A stretch of DNA of 53,478 nucleotides from an uncultured Desulfobacteraceae bacterium. GTDB lineage: Bacteria; Desulfobacterota; Desulfobacteria; Desulfobacterales; UBA2174. This document shows, piece after piece, positions 50,434-53,478 of the stretch. Under the pieces are notes generated by a model that saw nothing but the letters and a program-made list of their open reading frames with translations, had not been told where the DNA came from and did no database searches. The stretch spans positions 1 through 53,478 of the forward strand of contig CALJLV010000076.1 of NCBI GenBank assembly GCA_937982505.1. The letters run 5' to 3'. Position numbers and translations under genes: made by a program. Within the stretch, counting starts at the first letter, position 1; every line of letters begins with the position of its first letter.

Positions 50434-51635
50434 TGCGCCTACTTCTATCCGCACTGTCCATCCTGCTGTTGACCACCGGATGCGCCAGCGTCCGGCTGCA
50501 GACGCTGGGGCCCGGAGAGGCCCCGACGGTTGTCGGGCCGGCCGTGCGCACCAACCGGACCCCGCTGGATCCGGCCATGGCCTGCTACAACCGGAAGCTG
50601 GCCGCCGCGCTGGCCGGCAGGAAGCTGCAGATCGCCGTGGGCGAGGTCAAGGACTACACCGGCAAGATGTCCGACACCGAAGGGACGGCGATCACCCAGG
50701 GCGGCTCGCTGATGCTCTTTTCCGGCCTTTGCAAGCTCAAGGACGCGGTGGCGATCCATGACCGCTTCGACATGCGGGTTACCGATGCCGAGCTCAAGTA
50801 TATCGGTCTGCGGCAGCTCGGGGACGGCCGGAGCCACGATGTCGGTGGCAAGCAGGTGCCGTGGATGCCCTATTTCGGGGGAACGATCAAAAAGTCGGAC
50901 TACGCCATTCTCGGCGGGATCACCGAGCTGAATTACAACATCCAGTCCGGCGGCGCCGAGGTGCGCGTCAACCAGGTGGGACCCGCCGCGCGGGTCTACA
51001 CGATGAGCGTGGCCGCCGACCTGCGCCTGATCAAGACCCAGACCCTCGAAGTGGTCTCGGCCGTCAGCCTGCAAAAACAGTTTACCGGCTTCGAGGTGGG
51101 CTTCGAGCTGTTCCGGTTCTACGACCTGTTCGCCGACAACGACCTGCTGGACATCAACATCGGCAACAAGAGCCAGGAACCCCTGCAGTTGGGGATCCGG
51201 GCCATCATCGAGGAATCGATTCTGCACCTGCTGGCCGATGCCACCGGGGTGGACTACGCCGACTGCCTGCCGCAGTCCTGGCGTTATCCGGAGGCAACGG
51301 AAGGTGACAAGGTTTCGAGCGAGGCTTCCACGAGTGCCGCGGCGGCTATGGAAGCCCCGACCCGAAAAGAACCGAACGATTCCCATAGCGTGGAATCCCG
51401 GATCCGGGAAGAGATCATGGGGGTGGCGCCCAACCGGCGCAGCCAGTTGCTCCAGTTGCTGTTGTGGATCATCGACAACGAAAAAGATTCGCCTTTGAAC
51501 ATCGTTCATCCGGTGAAGGATGACCGCGGGCCCGTCAGTTCCGAGAAAATTGATGCCGAAGTCATCAATCCGGAAAAACCCGATGCCGGGGCCATCAATC
51601 TGCAGACTGACGATGCCGGGGCAAAGCCGAAATGA
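50433..51635 (+). CDS. HfaB/CsgG-type outer-membrane lipoprotein with extra C-terminal tail
   Basis: 400 residues. Starts on the last base of the previous stop (TAATG). Signal peptide with lipobox LTTGC. The CsgG-type core reads LQIAVGEVKDYTGKMSDTEGTAITQGGSLML, YAILGGITELNYNI, LRLIKTQTLEVVSAVSLQKQFTG and LQLGIRAIIEESIL, all matching Caulobacter HfaB, the secretion pore of the holdfast-anchor system. The last about 110 residues are extra: acidic, Ala/Asp-rich, with a helical QLLQLLLWII segment. Confidence 0.85.
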   Translation: MRLLLSALSILLLTTGCASVRLQTLGPGEAPTVVGPAVRTNRTPLDPAMACYNRKLAAALAGRKLQIAVGEVKDYTGKMSDTEGTAITQGGSLMLFSGLCKLKDAVAIHDRFDMRVTDAELKYIGLRQLGDGRSHDVGGKQVPWMPYFGGTIKKSDYAILGGITELNYNIQSGGAEVRVNQVGPAARVYTMSVAADLRLIKTQTLEVVSAVSLQKQFTGFEVGFELFRFYDLFADNDLLDINIGNKSQEPLQLGIRAIIEESILHLLADATGVDYADCLPQSWRYPEATEGDKVSSEASTSAAAAMEAPTRKEPNDSHSVESRIREEIMGVAPNRRSQLLQLLLWIIDNEKDSPLNIVHPVKDDRGPVSSEKIDAEVINPEKPDAGAINLQTDDAGAKPK

Positions 51636-51704
51636 CAGTTTTTTGGAAAGACGGGAACAGCAAGATCCCTCGCTGGCGCTCGGGATGACCAAAAGAGGGG
51701 GCAC

Positions 51705-51758
51705 TCCGGGGAGCGACTTTTCCAGTTGTGTTCCGGGGAGCGGTTTTTCCAGCTGTCA
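51705..51758 (+). repeat. Tandem duplication, 2 x 27 bases
   Basis: TCCGGGGAGCG[AG][CT]TTTTCC units occur twice (51705-51731 and 51732-51758), differing by a few bases, in the hfaB-hfaD gap. Confidence 0.75.
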
Positions 51759-51785
51759 TTCCGAGGAGCGCAGCGACGAGGAATC
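51756..51785. repeat. ATTCC...GGAAT dispersed repeat
   Basis: An imperfect palindrome with the core AGGAGCGCAGCGACGAGG, flanked by ATTCC and GGAAT. This kind of element is widespread in some deltaproteobacterial genomes; copy number here cannot be known. Confidence 0.5.
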
Positions 51786-51901
51786 CGCAGACGAGCGGAA
51801 CGCCGGGAAATGGCAACAGATAGAGAATGCTCAAGATTATGGAAGGTTTCTAATCCATTCGGTTGCATTGCTTAAACATCCAATAATCCAGGAGGATCGA
51901 C

Positions 51902-53425
51902 ATGCCACGTTCAACATCCAACCTAAGCAGATTTCGTCCAGGATTCGCCAAGAAAGGGCGCCAGCTTGTCTGCCTGCTGGCGGTCCTGATCATGGCGGTC
52001 GGTCCGGTGCAGGCGTCGGTGACCTACAACGCTCCGGGTTCGCTATCCACTGCAGGAAGCCTGATTGAAGATATTCTCCAAAATCATACGGATGCGGATT
52101 TTTCAGCCATCGTCAGCGATTCAACTGTTTCGACGGCTCTCACTGCGACAGGGGTCGTCAACTTGACGGAAGACGACAACGATCTTGAAGCCAGTGTCCT
52201 GGCCAATTCTTCCAGTTTGTCGACGGATATTGCGCTGGTTTCGGGGACCGCCGGCAGCCTGGCGTCGGTGAACGTCCAGGAAAATGATACTGTCACGGCA
52301 TTTTCCCAGATCACCGGATCCAATGTGACTGCCGACCTCACCGATCCCTTCACCGGATCGTCGGCCTCTCTTTCGGGCAACGGCATCGTGGCCGAAACCA
52401 ACCTCAACGCCACCGTGCAGGTTGCCGAAGGTCAGATCAACACTTCGTTCAACAGCGCTCTTGCCGGTACGGCGACCACCACGGCCACCACGCTCGCCGG
52501 CGACGCCGGATTGTTCGTCGGCTCGGCCCAGATCAACAACGCAGTCACGCCTCCGGCCGGCCAGACTAACTTCGCCGAGGTTTCGGGGACCAACAACATC
52601 GCCCTGACGGTGGACGGCACCTTCGGCAGCAGCCTTTCCCTGACGGCCGACGACAACACCATCAGCGCCGCCTTCACCGGCAACAACGCCAAAAACCTGC
52701 TGGCGGTGGAAGCCGGCGGCGCCACCGCCCTGACCTCCTCGGCGGGGATCGCCAACCTGCAGGTCAACGATGACGTTGCCGCCGCCAACGGGGCCAGCGC
52801 CGTCGTGGCGGAATCCGGTATTTCGGCTTCGATCCAGGATGATCCGCTCACCACCAGCAGCCTGTCCTTCGACGGCAACAGCCTCCAGGCCTCGGCCACC
52901 GGCAGCGTGGCCGACAACCGGTTGACGGTGGAGGCGGGGTTGAACGTCGATGCCGACGGAAACCAACAAAACCGGCTTTATTTTACCCCGGGTACTGAAA
53001 GCTCGGTTACCAGGGGTGGCTTGTTTTTGAACAACACGCAGCTCGCCGACGGTTCTCCTGTCAGTGCCACGGCAACGGATCCGACAACCGGGGCCGCTCT
53101 GAGCGTCGACAGCCGCGGCCTGATCTCCTCGACCCTCACCGCGGACGGCAATAGCTTCGAGGCCATCGCCCTGGGTAATGACGCCTATGGCAGCATCACC
53201 GTCGGCGGCGCCACCAGCTTCACCGGCGCCGTGGCCGCCTCCAACTTGCAGGCGATCACTGACAGTCCGGTGACGGCCACCGCCTCGGCCGGAACCCTGG
53301 CGGTGAATCTGGGCGGCAGCGCTGTGGTGGGTGGGGGAACGACTGGGGTGGATCATGTCACCGGCTCCACCATTTCGGTCAACGACAACACCGTCAGCGC
53401 TCTGGCGGTGGGCAACCGGGATCCT
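51902..53425 (+). CDS. Large repetitive secreted protein, HfaD-like candidate (3' end missing)
   Basis: At least 508 residues, open to the contig end. ATG 51902 has AGGAGG 7 bases upstream. Signal peptide with hydrophobic LVCLLAVLIMAVGPVQA. The mature part is Ser/Thr/Ala/Asn-rich and contains a loosely repeated unit of about 70-90 residues with the form (D/G)(D/G)N.(L/V/F).A....N, at about 52164, 52369, 52640, 52861, 53137 and 53374. No Cys is seen in the mature part. Its position after an HfaB-like gene fits HfaD, a surface fibre or anchor protein. Beyond 53425 the sequence is adapter. Confidence 0.6.
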
Positions 53426-53478
53426 AGATCGGAAGAGCGTCGTGTAGGGAAAGAGTGTAGATCTCGGGGGGCGACGTA
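53426..53478 (+). other. Sequencing adapter contamination
   Basis: AGATCGGAAGAGC at 53426 starts a stretch that follows the Illumina universal adapter, with a few mismatches near the very end as expected of low-quality read tails. It is not biological; the 17 or so codons read from it must be dropped. Confidence 0.93.

Noticed and set aside
1..53478. CRISPR array, insertion sequence, tRNA or rRNA
   Set aside because: No regularly spaced direct repeats of 25-40 bases, no transposase motif and no tRNA cloverleaf were recognised. Short tRNAs cannot be fully excluded by eye.
53426..53478. C-terminal residues of the HfaD-like protein
   Set aside because: The bases are adapter sequence, so the coding frame here is an artefact.

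Overview
The window is about 53.5 kb of GC-rich bacterial DNA, densely packed with genes and many 4-base stop/start overlaps. Gene content suggests a deltaproteobacterium (Desulfobacterota): a selenocysteine-type NADH oxidase/CoA-disulfide-reductase homologue, a c-di-GMP-I riboswitch, a holdfast-anchor-like secretion operon and two MoeA genes. This placement is inferred, since no rRNA or tRNA gene was seen. The right edge is sequencing adapter (53426-53478), so the window ends at a contig end.

Region 1 (1-6.6 kb): the 3' part of a Tim44-like gene, a large secreted beta-propeller protein with DUF11, calcium-binding (TSP3) and dockerin-like parts, then an ATP-grasp ligase paired with an esterase-like hydrolase.

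Region 2 (6.7-21.1 kb) is the most unusual part: a divergent type II fatty-acid/polyketide (aryl-polyene-like) cluster. The left arm encodes a radical SAM enzyme, a DUF3261-like lipoprotein, a LolA-like protein, a ketoreductase and a hotdog dehydratase. The right arm encodes an ACP, a ketosynthase fused to a chain-length-factor-like half, a radical SAM enzyme, a dehydratase-ACP fusion, two tandem radical SAM enzymes, two more ketosynthases, a thioesterase and a stand-alone PKS-type dehydratase. Four radical SAM enzymes in one acyl-assembly cluster point to unusual chemistry on a polyene or fatty acyl chain.

Region 3 (21.1-30.3 kb): a flavin oxidoreductase with an in-frame UGA and a visible SECIS hairpin, then trpEGDCF (no trpB or trpA) facing away from aroF. 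Both trpE and aroF are preceded by leader peptides with clustered Trp codons and GC-rich terminators, so chorismate entry and Trp branch flux appear to be controlled together by attenuation. trpF has no ATG, GTG or TTG start ahead of its catalytic motif. A class V aminotransferase follows.

Region 4 (30.3-44.9 kb): general functions: a YdjM-like membrane protein, a membrane-anchored GH17-like enzyme, a small Cys-containing protein, a voltage-gated-type ion channel, an SDR, a CsaA-like protein, an Old Yellow Enzyme homologue, an MFS carrier, UppP, RtcB with archease, and two MoeA proteins (one with a C-terminal periplasmic-binding-protein-like domain).

Region 5 (45-53.4 kb): signalling and surface attachment. 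It holds a receiver protein, a MASE3-type histidine kinase with a LuxR-type response regulator, then a c-di-GMP-I riboswitch and terminator ahead of a three-gene operon: a small Ser/Thr/Asn-rich secreted protein, an HfaB/CsgG-like lipoprotein and a large repetitive secreted protein cut by the contig end. The layout suggests attachment fibres or a holdfast switched by c-di-GMP.
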